A stretch of 64,000 nt of DNA from Acinetobacter celticus. Its GTDB lineage: Bacteria > Pseudomonadota > Gammaproteobacteria > Pseudomonadales > Moraxellaceae. Position numbers and translations under genes: made by a program. The stretch is from assembly GCF_001707755.1 (NCBI RefSeq), contig NZ_MBDL01000010.1, positions 147,650 through 211,649 of the forward strand. The letters run 5' to 3'. The notes under the pieces were generated by a model, which made no database searches, was not told where the DNA came from, and worked only from the letters and a program-made list of their open reading frames with translations. Positions 1-8,270 of the stretch are shown in pieces (the first letter of the stretch is position 1; each line of letters starts with the position of its first letter).

Positions 1-1
1 T

Positions 2-169
2 ATTGCTAAATGGAAAAATCTCACAGCAAAAGAACGCACTCAGCTAGATGGTCAGTTGGTTTCTAAAGATTTTCGGAACGGCCCTGTCACTATTCAGCTT
101 AAAGATCCTGCTACTGAAGCAGAAATTAATGCAGGCCTTCGTCTTGAGCAGGTGAAAAGTCATGATTGA
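2..169 (+). CDS. C-terminal fragment of an unidentified prophage/island gene (5' cut by window edge)
   Basis: An open frame enters from the left edge and ends at TGA 167-169, giving 55 codons of a lysine- and glutamine-rich, soluble-looking tail. The stop overlaps the next gene's ATG (162) by 8 bases, the tight packing usual in phage early operons. I do not recognise the family. Its position two genes ahead of xis and int suggests an accessory gene of the mobile element, but this is inference. Confidence 0.55.
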   Translation: MAKWKNLTAKERTQLDGQLVSKDFRNGPVTIQLKDPATEAEINAGLRLEQVKSHD

Positions 170-407
170 GAAAATAGAAAATCCATTAAATTTTGGCCTT
201 GAGCAAATCGAAGTTTTAATATCAGAGCTTCAGGAAACTTTTGATTCATTCGGTGGAGATTTAGGTCCCTTCGCACTGGATGAGTCTGGGGTCTCTATTG
301 AGATTAAAACCAAATCTGGCGAATACAGCTACAACCTTGAACAGTTAAAGAAACTTAAGGCTGAACTTGAAGATCCATTAGTGCAAAGTTTGAAGGAGGT
401 GTCTTAA
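162..407 (+). CDS. small acidic hypothetical protein of the integrase module
   Basis: This 81-residue protein has no signal peptide and no membrane segment. It alternates acidic and hydrophobic residues (about residues 10-30 and 60-78), which suggests short helices. It overlaps the preceding partial gene by 8 bases, and its stop lies directly against the ATG of the excisionase-like gene, so the genes are probably co-transcribed and translationally coupled. I recognise no family. Small acidic proteins upstream of xis/int are common in temperate phage, but no function can be assigned. Confidence 0.6.
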   Translation: MIEKIENPLNFGLEQIEVLISELQETFDSFGGDLGPFALDESGVSIEIKTKSGEYSYNLEQLKKLKAELEDPLVQSLKEVS

Positions 408-611
408 ATGGCTTGTCTAATTAAAATCTCTGAATTTACCAGACGTGTGTATGGTGATCAGGGCTCACACCCTGCCCGCCAAACAATTGTGCGTCAATGC
501 AAGTTAGGAAAATTACCAGCCGAACAAAAAGGCAATTTATGGTACATCAAGTGGGATATTTACCAGAAACAAACTGGCGATGATCTCGTTGATAAAGTTT
601 TAGGAAGTTGA
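408..611 (+). CDS. excisionase-like small DNA-binding protein
   Basis: A 67-residue basic protein with the layout of Xis-type winged helix-turn-helix proteins: an N-terminal helix, a segment resembling a recognition helix with basic residues (about residues 20-35, TIVRQCKLGKLP), and a short wing containing WYIKW. Xis proteins bend DNA at the att site and bias integrase towards excision. A strong ribosome site (GGAGGT, about 395-400) lies inside the end of the previous gene, and the ATG directly follows that gene's TAA. The gene ends 3 bases before the integrase start. The assignment rests on size, fold pattern and position, so it is moderately sure. Confidence 0.6.
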   Translation: MACLIKISEFTRRVYGDQGSHPARQTIVRQCKLGKLPAEQKGNLWYIKWDIYQKQTGDDLVDKVLGS

Positions 612-614
612 ACA

Positions 615-1739
615 ATGTCACGACCTCGCGTTAAGAGAAACAAAGACTTACCATCAAATTTGTATCGAAATGGTGTAAATACTTGGAAATACAGACATCC
701 TCTTACAGGTGTATGGCATAGCATGGGTGCCGACAAGGCGAAAGCAATTGCTGCAGCACGGAAACTTAATGACATCCTTATTCCAACTACGGATCTGGTG
801 TCTGTTGTCATGGGCGAAGTGACTTTCGGTGAGTTCTCGAAAAAGTTTTTGTCTGAAAAACGCCGAAAAGATGGTCGCCAGCTTGCTCCAAATTCTATTC
901 GAACTTATACCCATAGTTTAAGCCGCTGTGCTGAGTGGGATGATAAATCTTTATCAGCAATCACCCTATTTATGACTAATAAGTTGCTTGAAGGCTTGCC
1001 AGCTTCAACAAGCATTGAAACACGAAGCTTATTAGTTCAAATTTTTGACTTAGCAATAAGTAAGGGCTTGGTTACTGAAAATCCTGCAGCACAAACAATT
1101 AAGCGTTTCAGGGTTAAACAGCGTAAACGTCATACGCTTGAAGGTTTGGCAATGATCCGTGGTGCATCACCGCAATGGTTACAAAATGCAATTGATTTAG
1201 CAATGCTCACAACTCAGAGACGAATCGACATTATTCAAATGAAATGGTCTGATATTCGTGACGATTATCTACATGTCGCTCAAGAAAAAACTACAGATGA
1301 TCCTGAAGATGAATTTGAATTATTGGAAGGTGCTGGATATGTACGTATTAAGGTTAATAATGAATTACAGAAAGTATTAGATCGCTGCAAAGATAATGTG
1401 ATCAGCCCATTTATTATTCATCGTGTACCCAAGGGTAAAACTAAGAACAAAGGCCAAGCTAAGGAGCATTGGACACAGCTTGAGGCACAGTATGTATCGC
1501 GTGAATTCTTAAACGCCATCAAACAATCTGGCGCGTATCCTGAATTATCTGGACGTCAGTTACCAAGCTTCCATGAGATTCGAGCTTTATCCATTCATCT
1601 GCATAAAAAAGCAGGTAAATCAGCACAAACTTTAGCTGGCCATTCAACTGAAAAAATGACGGAAATGTATGCTTCTGGACATGAAATTATTTGGAATGAT
1701 GCGGATATTGGAATTGATTTACCATTTAAAGATAAATGA
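615..1739 (+). CDS. int: lambda-type phage integrase (tyrosine recombinase)
   Basis: This 374-residue site-specific recombinase integrates and excises the element. Residues 1-40 resemble the arm-type DNA-binding domain of lambda Int (DLPSNLYRNG near residue 11, then a YRHPLTG segment). A core-binding domain follows at about 68-165. The catalytic domain keeps the full active-site set: R202 (in TQRRIDI), K225 (QEKT), H320 and R323 (FHEIR), H343 (AGH) and nucleophile Y352 (EMYAS). The length is close to lambda Int (356), so the enzyme looks intact. It follows xis by 3 bases and is the last gene of the element, so the attachment site should lie just downstream. No tRNA gene is visible there. Confidence 0.9.
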   Translation: MSRPRVKRNKDLPSNLYRNGVNTWKYRHPLTGVWHSMGADKAKAIAAARKLNDILIPTTDLVSVVMGEVTFGEFSKKFLSEKRRKDGRQLAPNSIRTYTHSLSRCAEWDDKSLSAITLFMTNKLLEGLPASTSIETRSLLVQIFDLAISKGLVTENPAAQTIKRFRVKQRKRHTLEGLAMIRGASPQWLQNAIDLAMLTTQRRIDIIQMKWSDIRDDYLHVAQEKTTDDPEDEFELLEGAGYVRIKVNNELQKVLDRCKDNVISPFIIHRVPKGKTKNKGQAKEHWTQLEAQYVSREFLNAIKQSGAYPELSGRQLPSFHEIRALSIHLHKKAGKSAQTLAGHSTEKMTEMYASGHEIIWNDADIGIDLPFKDK

Positions 1740-1745
1740 TTACAT

Positions 1746-1763
1746 CCGCTCCTTTGGGAGTGG
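1746..1763 (+). terminator. short hairpin just after the integrase, possible terminator
   Basis: A 7-bp stem (CCGCTCC/GGAGTGG, one G-T pair) closes a TTTG loop six bases after the integrase stop and is followed by ATTTTG. The T-run is weak, so termination would be modest. This is also where an attachment site would be expected. Confidence 0.4.
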
Positions 1764-2182
1764 ATTTTGACCCTTCTGACAGTAAATCACCTATTAAAAC
1801 TATATGCTAAGTTATTGTTTTACATAACTACCAGATGCACCATTTTTACCGCATTATTGCATCAATAATATTGAATTATTGTTATAAAAATCAGTTACTT
1901 ATTTATTTTTATATTACCTGTTAAATAAATATCGAACATTTAAAATTTCCACTTATAAAATATTGTTTTAAAACAGTTTGTTTAAAATAAAGCAAAAAAT
2001 AGCAAAATTCCTGCAAAACTGTAATAAAAAACGAAATGCATTTTAGCAATTATGACAGTTTATTCAAAGCCAATTGAAGTATTTAAAATTACAGAACTTT
2101 ATAATTTAGAAATGAATGAAAAAATTTAGTATTTATGTCAACAATTCAGACCGAGTAAGAATAATGATTACTCCAGATGTAT

Positions 2183-2213
2183 AAAAGGCCCATTACTAAA
2201 TGAGCCTTTAAAA
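2183..2213 (-). terminator. hairpin downstream of the small minus-strand gene
   Basis: AAAGGC/GCCTTT and CATT/AATG pair around an ACTA loop with one C/A mismatch, flanked by A- and T-rich sequence. It lies about 45 bases past the stop of the minus-strand gene at 2257-2478, which supports that gene being real. Confidence 0.5.
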
Positions 2214-2256
2214 ACTAAAATTTCAAAATAGAAACTATTTTTACTGAAGTTTTCAG

Positions 2257-2478
2257 TTAAATAGCAACACGATACAATTGATTAAGTCCTAAGTAAAAAG
2301 ATCTTCCGTCAAAATTAAATTGACGATTCTCACCTGTTTCCAATTCAATTTTTTTACCAACTTCAACCCAACTCATACCAGAGGGATTACGTTGCTGACG
2401 TTCAAGTGGTACAATTTTCACACGAATTTCATCGCCATTTACGGCAGTAGCTGTGATCCAGCCATTTAATTTATTCAA
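2257..2478 (-). CDS. small hypothetical protein, TTG start
   Basis: This 73-residue protein has no signal peptide or membrane helix. Its alternating hydrophobic and charged pattern (GWITATAV, DEIRVKIV, NFDGRSFYLG) suggests a small beta-rich domain. The frame opens after a TGA at 2488-2490, and the only standard start is TTG at 2476-2478; an ATT two codons upstream is the alternative. No strong ribosome site is visible. A terminator-like hairpin follows at 2183-2213. It stands alone in a gene-poor region next to the prophage edge. I recognise no family. The composition looks coding, but the weak start keeps confidence moderate. Confidence 0.45.
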   Translation of the reverse strand: MNKLNGWITATAVNGDEIRVKIVPLERQQRNPSGMSWVEVGKKIELETGENRQFNFDGRSFYLGLNQLYRVAI

Positions 2479-2905
2479 TTTAATTACTCATTTATTGAGC
2501 TTTTGTAAAACAGAGCAGTAATTAACTATTAAAACCAGCAGAGAGAATTTTTAAAACTGTTGATAAATCAAGGCTATTTTGCCTAAAATTAAACTTACGA
2601 TATTTACATTAGCATATATATTGGATTGTATAATTTGGATTTGAAGCATCCCTTCAATTCCTTTTAGACACAATTTATCCTACATAGGATGTTCAACACT
2701 ATAAACGTTTTTTCAATATTTAGCAAATACTAACAGCACCCTCCGTCATGTCTTTGCTCATGTAAACTTGTCGTTTATTATTGATAACGCCATTCATAAT
2801 GTATGTAAAGACATGTATCTATCCTAATGGCCTTCTAGACTTCTCATTTTCATCATTACTAAATCATATTGCTCTTTCAGTAAACGGTTAGAGTTTTGGG
2901 TACTA

Positions 2906-3221
2906 ATGCTACTGACGGCTATCATCATAGATAGATATCTTAGTTTTCAATTTTCTGGGAACACCTCAAAAAACAAGCAAAAACTCACCAGAGATAATAG
3001 GTCAGTTGCTGTAATTTAACTTTTGCCAATAAACACTATCTAACGAGGCTATTCTCTGCCCTCCTAACTTAGCCATTCGTGAACTAAAAGGTCAATCCTG
3101 CCTTGTACTAGATGCTCTACAGTCTCCCTCTAAAAAATTCCGACTTCCTATGGCTTTTTATCTATCGTTTCAGAAAGGATTTATCAAACCAGTCATACTT
3201 TTATATCGGTCATGTCCATAA
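2906..3221 (+). pseudogene. possible frameshifted relic of a LysR-type regulator C-terminus
   Basis: Two consecutive open segments in different frames (2906-3019 and 3033-3221) read like the end of a LysR effector domain. The first carries NKQKLTRDNRS. The second carries EAILCPPNLAIRELKG, a segment resembling the usual GxGIxxLPxxLxxxxLxxG motif, then a proline-rich turn, then FYLSFQKG, where LysR proteins often have a Y-x-H/K stretch. No start, DNA-binding domain or ribosome site remains. The resemblance was judged by eye only and is tentative. Confidence 0.2.
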
Positions 3222-3865
3222 ATACTTAATGGAACAACAGCAACTCTGTACTATTGAATCTATAACGCTATGGAAAAATATCAAACCGACTTGATAAAAA
3301 AAAGAGTGCTCACATACGATTAGACTTGAATACGCCGCAGATGATTTTCTTATTTTAAGCCAAGCTTACTGACAACAAATAGATGTTTTATTTAAAAAAA
3401 CATTCAATATATTGGTTTTTTTATTAGGTCTGGCACGCAAGATACTGAAACTCAATAGGTGTGTGATTTTTGACAACCTCTTAAAAAATTCAATAATGTA
3501 ATCAACTCATGCTTACACCACTAAAACTGAAAAATAGATATAGCTCCAACTGTAGTCAAAACAGAATTTTTATCGACATTTCAAACTTTAATCAGTCAAC
3601 AGAAGTATCGTTCACCACCTTATACAATCTATAGAAATAAGCTGTTAAACGTTAAATAGTTTTCACTGTTACACAAATGATATGAACAGTTTTAGCCAAT
3701 TCAGTTTAAAATTAAAAAAATTAAAATTCCTAGAAAAATGTAATCTTTTAACATTGCCAATTCTCTGCAAAGTTCTCATTATATAGCTTAATTCTGGCAC
3801 ACATCTTCTACGTCAATTCAAAGAATTTATAAAAAAAATGTGGGACATTATGCCATAATAAGCAA

Positions 3866-3888
3866 ACTTTGCTGATATCTTGCAAAGT
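3866..3888. promoter_or_regulatory. perfect 7-bp inverted repeat in the aroQ leader
   Basis: ACTTTGC (3866-3872) and GCAAAGT (3882-3888) flank a 9-base spacer, about 30 bases before the aroQ ATG and just past an AT-rich promoter-like stretch (CATAAT near 3854). The two-turn geometry suits a dimeric repressor operator, but it could also form a hairpin in the leader. No regulator is identified. Confidence 0.35.
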
Positions 3889-3919
3889 GTTTTTGCAAAT
3901 TTTAATTGGAGCAAGCTAA

Positions 3920-4375
3920 ATGAGCTCGACCATTTTGGTCATTCATGGACCGAATCTAAACTTATTGGGTATGCGAGAACCCGAAGTTTATGGACACCTC
4001 ACACTTGAGGATATAAATCAGCAGCTCATTGCACAAGCGCAAAATGCATCAATTACTTTAAATACTTTCCAAAGCAATTGGGAAGGCGCAATTGTCGACC
4101 GAATTCATCAAGCACAGCAAGAAGGCGTGCAATTCATCATTATTAATCCTGCAGCACTGACACATACGTCTGTTGCAGTACGTGATGCCCTGCTTGGCGT
4201 GGCAATCCCATTTATTGAAGTTCATTTATCAAATGTGCATACGCGTGAAGCATTCCGTCACCATTCATATTTATCAGATAAAGCTATTGGCGTAATTTGT
4301 GGCTTAGGCGCAAAAGGCTATTCAGCTGCACTTAATTATGCAATCGATAAAATTCAACCTACTGTATCAAATTAA
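3920..4375 (+). CDS. aroQ: 3-dehydroquinate dehydratase, type II
   Basis: Converts 3-dehydroquinate to 3-dehydroshikimate, the third step of the shikimate pathway, as a cytoplasmic dodecamer. The 151 residues match the type II length. It starts with the family signature [17 protein letters not shown], holding catalytic Tyr24 on the flexible lid. His102 lies in EVHLSN, and RHHSYLSD follows near 113-120. GGAG lies 9 bases before the ATG. It is followed by accB 17 bases after the stop, and aroQ-accB-accC is a widespread gammaproteobacterial order; the three are probably one operon. Confidence 0.96.
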   Translation: MSSTILVIHGPNLNLLGMREPEVYGHLTLEDINQQLIAQAQNASITLNTFQSNWEGAIVDRIHQAQQEGVQFIIINPAALTHTSVAVRDALLGVAIPFIEVHLSNVHTREAFRHHSYLSDKAIGVICGLGAKGYSAALNYAIDKIQPTVSN

Positions 4376-4392
4376 CCTAGGAATACTGTCTC

Positions 4393-4809
4393 ATGGATAT
4401 CCGTAAAATCAAGAAACTCATCGATCTGATGATTGAATCTGACTTACAGGCAATTGAAGTTAAAGAAGGCGATCAGTCTATTGCTTTAACTCGACGTAGC
4501 CCAGTGGTAGCCGGAAACTTTCCTGCAATGCCAACACCTGTGGCTGCAGCGCCAGTAGCAAAAACACCACGTGGTGCGGTAGAAACGTCACCAATGGTTG
4601 GTGTGTTTTATGAAGCGCCAAGCCCAGGCGAAGCTACATTTATTAAAGTCGGTCAAACGGTATCTGCAGGCGATACTTTAGGCATTATTGAAGCAATGAA
4701 AATCATGAACCCAATTGAGGCAACTCAAAGTGGTGTGGTTGAAGAAATTCTTGTAAAAAATGGTGAAGTCATTCAGTTTGGTCAACCATTGTTCCGCTAC
4801 CGCGCCTAA
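4393..4809 (+). CDS. accB: acetyl-CoA carboxylase biotin carboxyl carrier protein
   Basis: Carries the biotin that is carboxylated by AccC and then used to make malonyl-CoA for fatty acid synthesis. The 138-residue protein has the short N-terminal dimerisation region, a Pro/Ala-rich linker (about residues 44-62) and a C-terminal biotinyl domain with the EAMKIMN motif, biotinylated Lys at 103. The thumb segment TSPMVGVFYEAPSPG (65-79) is typical of AccB. It sits between aroQ and accC, 17 bases before the latter. Confidence 0.96.
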   Translation: MDIRKIKKLIDLMIESDLQAIEVKEGDQSIALTRRSPVVAGNFPAMPTPVAAAPVAKTPRGAVETSPMVGVFYEAPSPGEATFIKVGQTVSAGDTLGIIEAMKIMNPIEATQSGVVEEILVKNGEVIQFGQPLFRYRA

Positions 4810-4826
4810 GACCTCGAGGATAAATA

Positions 4827-6188
4827 ATGTTGCAAAAAGTTTTAATTGCAAACCGTGGTGAAATCGCGTTGCGTATCACTCGGGCGTGCAGAACTTTAGG
4901 AATTAAAACCGTTGGTATTTATTCCGATGCAGATAAAGACCTCATGCACTTGCGCTTCTGTGATGAAGCTGTGTGTATTGGTCCTGGTGCAAGTAGCGAA
5001 AGTTATCTGAATATTCCTGCCATTATTACTGCGGCAGAAATTACAGGTGCAGATGCAATTCATCCAGGCTATGGCTTTTTATCTGAAAATGCAGAGTTCG
5101 CAGAAATTGTAGAAAATTCGGGTTTTATTTTTATTGGCCCGCGTCCAGAACATATTCGCTTAATGGGGAACAAAGTTTCTGCCATTATGGCTATGCGTAA
5201 AGCAGGTGTACCTACCGTACCAGGTTCTGCTCATGCAGTAACCACCAACAATGCATTAGCAGAAGCCAAAGAAATTGGTTTCCCGCTCATTGTTAAAGCC
5301 GCATCTGGTGGTGGTGGCCGTGGTATGCGTATTGTTGAACGTGTTGACACCTTACTCGAATCCGTTCAAGCGGCACAGCGTGATGCTGAAATGTGGTTTG
5401 GTGATGACACTGTCTATATGGAACGTTTTTTACAAAAACCGCGCCATGTAGAAGTTCAAGTTCTTGCCGATGGCAATGGGCATGCCATTCACTTATTTGA
5501 TCGCGATTGTTCTTTACAACGTCGTCATCAAAAAGTATTGGAAGAAGCACCTGCTCCAGGCTTACCTGAACAAGCACGTGCTGAAATTTTAGAAGCCTGT
5601 GTAAATGCTTGTAAAATGATGCAATACCGTGGTGCTGGTACATTTGAATTCTTATTTGAAGATGATGAATTCTTCTTTATTGAAATGAATACTCGTGTTC
5701 AAGTTGAGCATCCTGTCACTGAAATGGTTACGGGTATTGATATTATTGAACAGCAATTGCTTATTGCTGGTGGTCTAGGTCTAAACATTCAACAAGAAGA
5801 TGTAATCTGTAAAGGTCACTCTATGGAATGCCGTATTAATGCGGAAGATCCGACCAACTTTATGCCATCACCGGGTAAAATTGAGCATTTCTATGCACCA
5901 GGTGGCGCAGGTATTCGTTTAGATTCTCATATTTATCAAGGTTATAGTATTCCGCCATACTACGATTCTATGATTGCTAAACTGATTGCACATGGTAAAG
6001 ATCGTGATACCTGTATTGCACGTATGAAACAAGCTTTGGAAGAAATTATTCTGACGGGTATTAAAACCAATATCCCTCTTCACAAAGACTTAATCTTAGA
6101 AGATAAAAACTTCTGCGAAAAAGCAATGGATATCCATTATTTAGAAAAACATTTGCTCAAGCAAATTGAAGGTAATGAAGACAAGTAA
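4827..6188 (+). CDS. accC: acetyl-CoA carboxylase biotin carboxylase subunit
   Basis: ATP-dependent carboxylation of biotin on AccB. At 453 residues it matches E. coli AccC (449). The N-terminal biotin carboxylase domain begins [13 protein letters not shown]; the ATP-grasp glycine loop is [12 protein letters not shown] (about 159-170); the catalytic [14 protein letters not shown] lies near 288-301. GAGGAT precedes the ATG by about 6 bases. A strong terminator follows 15 bases after the stop, closing the aroQ-accB-accC unit. The carboxyltransferase genes accA and accD are not in the window. Confidence 0.97.
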   Translation: MLQKVLIANRGEIALRITRACRTLGIKTVGIYSDADKDLMHLRFCDEAVCIGPGASSESYLNIPAIITAAEITGADAIHPGYGFLSENAEFAEIVENSGFIFIGPRPEHIRLMGNKVSAIMAMRKAGVPTVPGSAHAVTTNNALAEAKEIGFPLIVKAASGGGGRGMRIVERVDTLLESVQAAQRDAEMWFGDDTVYMERFLQKPRHVEVQVLADGNGHAIHLFDRDCSLQRRHQKVLEEAPAPGLPEQARAEILEACVNACKMMQYRGAGTFEFLFEDDEFFFIEMNTRVQVEHPVTEMVTGIDIIEQQLLIAGGLGLNIQQEDVICKGHSMECRINAEDPTNFMPSPGKIEHFYAPGGAGIRLDSHIYQGYSIPPYYDSMIAKLIAHGKDRDTCIARMKQALEEIILTGIKTNIPLHKDLILEDKNFCEKAMDIHYLEKHLLKQIEGNEDK

Positions 6189-6202
6189 TTTGTCTTTATA
6201 AT

Positions 6203-6229
6203 AAAAAACCGCTTACTGAGCGGTTTTTT
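6203..6229. terminator. bidirectional rho-independent terminator after accC
   Basis: An 11-bp stem (A-run plus CCGCT/AGCGG) closes the 5-base loop TACTG, with T-runs on both strands. It separates convergent accC and the secreted-protein gene at 6245. Confidence 0.9.
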
Positions 6230-6244
6230 ATTGACCAATAACAC

Positions 6245-6733
6245 TTAAGGAAGTATACGACGAAGCGTTGCAAAACACTGCTCTGCTTTTTCATTACTAC
6301 AAAAATTAATTGTACTAGGGCTGGCCCATTTCACGAAATATTGAGAGATTTCACCCGTTTGATCGGCTTGACTCCCCGAGCAATCTTTTTCATTATTGTC
6401 ATATTTCACCTGCAAAACTAACGCAGGAATTTGCACATCAGGATCTGGTGCAGGTTGATAGTCATAGATACCCGATGACCATTCTGAACCGCTTTTAATC
6501 ACAACATCATTATTGCTTTTAAAATTATAATATTCGATACACTTTCGATTGTTTGGAATTTCCATTCCCCATAGCCCCACAATTTCAGGACGTGTCGTTA
6601 CCCGAAAACTATTTGTGTTACTGACCTGAACAGGAACATTCGATACTTGATTTTTTGTCGCTTTTTTATCGTCCGCTGCAATTACATTGGATGTACACAG
6701 CATAAGTAAAACAGTTAAATATGTTTTTTTCAT
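6245..6733 (-). CDS. secreted hypothetical protein with four mature cysteines
   Basis: A 162-residue protein beginning with a Sec signal peptide (MKK, hydrophobic core, cleavage near IAA-D at about residue 20). The mature part has cysteines at about 62, 118, 143 and 150, enough for two disulfides, and two Trp-containing motifs (GLWGMEIP, KSGSEWSSG). The cysteine in the signal core is preceded by Leu, so it is not a good lipobox. It is probably periplasmic. I recognise no family. It is transcribed alone, convergent to accC with a shared terminator. Confidence 0.75.
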   Translation of the reverse strand: MKKTYLTVLLMLCTSNVIAADDKKATKNQVSNVPVQVSNTNSFRVTTRPEIVGLWGMEIPNNRKCIEYYNFKSNNDVVIKSGSEWSSGIYDYQPAPDPDVQIPALVLQVKYDNNEKDCSGSQADQTGEISQYFVKWASPSTINFCSNEKAEQCFATLRRILP

Positions 6734-6876
6734 ACATTTGTTCAGTCATATAAACCATGCATTCTAAATTACCACATTTTTGTATAAAACCTTCTTTTAT
6801 CACCATTTTATAACAATCATTTTATAACGACATGGATACACCTAATGTGTCCAAAATGAACTCAGCATCATGTGCT

Positions 6877-8016
6877 TTAACTCACATTAACTTGGTTACG
6901 ACCGTTATTTTTAGCATTGTAAAGTCGCTTATCCGCTAGCTCTAAAGCTTTAATTAATCGATCTTTATCCTCTATACACGCGACGCCAAAGCTCGCTGTA
7001 ACTCGAATATTGTCTACAAATATTTGATTTTCTATTTGACTACGCAAACGATCGACCAAATAAAAAGAAGATAATTCGTCGAAACTTCGAAACAATATAA
7101 TAAATTCCTCACCACCAAATCTAGCGACAATATCATCTTGACGTACATTATCCTTAAAGATATCGGCAATCGTACATAAAATTTGATCCCCCGTAGCATG
7201 CCCCCACGTATCGTTAATCCTTTTAAAAAAATCGATATCGCACATCACAACATAAACTTCGCCTTTAGCAGAATCATCAAATAACGCACTAGATTTTTCA
7301 AAAAAACCGCTACGGTTGTACAGCTTTGTTAAGGGATCCATCATTCTTTCTTCATTTAATACAATGAAGAGTTCTTTTACCGTTGTCGCTACCACAACAA
7401 TTGCAAACCATAAACTAATCACCACATTGATAGCGAGCATCAACATCCACCATTTCGATGTTGACAGTGCAATCCTATCTACATTTTGAAGGAAAAAAAG
7501 AATCGCGAGTGTTCTTAATGTTGCATAAGTAAATAAAAGAAAATAACTAAAACAGAGTAATTTAACTAATCCAGAAGATTGTCTAAATAGAAAATAGACA
7601 CTGGGAATCGCCAAAGCTTCAAGGCATATGATGACAATATTGATCGTCATCATTCTCAACCAAAGCTGTTCATCCACATAAGCAAAATAGAAAAGTGACA
7701 AAACACCTAAGACAACGATAGTGAAGGAGGCAATTGAATTGGTTTTGGCTTTTGCTTTTATCATCATTCCGTGAGCGACTGACCAAGCCCCGCCAAGATA
7801 TAAAATTCCAATCCATGGTGCCGTCAGCGTCAACTGTGCATTGGTCATCAAACTTTGAGCACCCAAGGCAACCGATGGCAAAATACATCCTAGCCCCATC
7901 CAAAATAAATATTTTGGTGCCTTAAATAGATAATATGCAGAGATAAAAACCCCGCCTATTAAAATCAAGCAAATGGGAACAACGAGCAAAAAATACTGGG
8001 TATCAGGCAAATCCAC
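6877..8016 (-). CDS. membrane diguanylate cyclase (GGDEF)
   Basis: Makes cyclic di-GMP from two GTP. About 210 N-terminal residues form roughly six or seven transmembrane helices of an unrecognised sensor type, followed by a GGDEF domain (about 222-379) with DPLTKLYNR, the metal-binding CDIDFFK (259-265), active-site GGEEF (301-305) and an inhibitory I-site RQDD (292-295) five residues upstream, so product feedback is expected. It is divergent from a second GGDEF gene at 8271 across a 254-base gap. The intact active site predicts real activity; the input signal is unknown. Confidence 0.88.
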   Translation of the reverse strand: MDLPDTQYFLLVVPICLILIGGVFISAYYLFKAPKYLFWMGLGCILPSVALGAQSLMTNAQLTLTAPWIGILYLGGAWSVAHGMMIKAKAKTNSIASFTIVVLGVLSLFYFAYVDEQLWLRMMTINIVIICLEALAIPSVYFLFRQSSGLVKLLCFSYFLLFTYATLRTLAILFFLQNVDRIALSTSKWWMLMLAINVVISLWFAIVVVATTVKELFIVLNEERMMDPLTKLYNRSGFFEKSSALFDDSAKGEVYVVMCDIDFFKRINDTWGHATGDQILCTIADIFKDNVRQDDIVARFGGEEFIILFRSFDELSSFYLVDRLRSQIENQIFVDNIRVTASFGVACIEDKDRLIKALELADKRLYNAKNNGRNQVNVS

Positions 8017-8270
8017 GGATTGAATTACAACAAATGCTGTGTGTGGTTAATATTAAATCGATTATGCCAACCTATTCAATAAATATTTATTTCTAAAAGA
8101 AAAATACCAATCCATCAGTGGTTAAAATATAGACTACTCTTGTGCTCTAAAAGCCCAACTCTGACCATCCATACATCTGATTGATACGTATAGTTCTCAA
8201 ATTTTATCGAAATGGATAAATATATGGCATAATATCAACCATTAAGCCCATACAGTGCTTTACAGGGAGA

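Larger units (their letters stand above)
2479..3919. other. gene-poor AT-rich stretch, probably decayed DNA
   Basis: About 1.4 kb with frequent stops in all frames, homopolymer A/T runs and no convincing ribosome sites. The only coding-like trace is a possible LysR-family tail in two frames (2906-3221, listed separately). The last 150 bases form the aroQ leader. Confidence 0.5.

Noticed and set aside
3112..3294. A 60-codon plus-strand ORF in the gene-poor stretch
   Set aside because: No ribosome site, aromatic-rich composition typical of chance AT-rich frames, and it runs in a different frame over the possible LysR relic.
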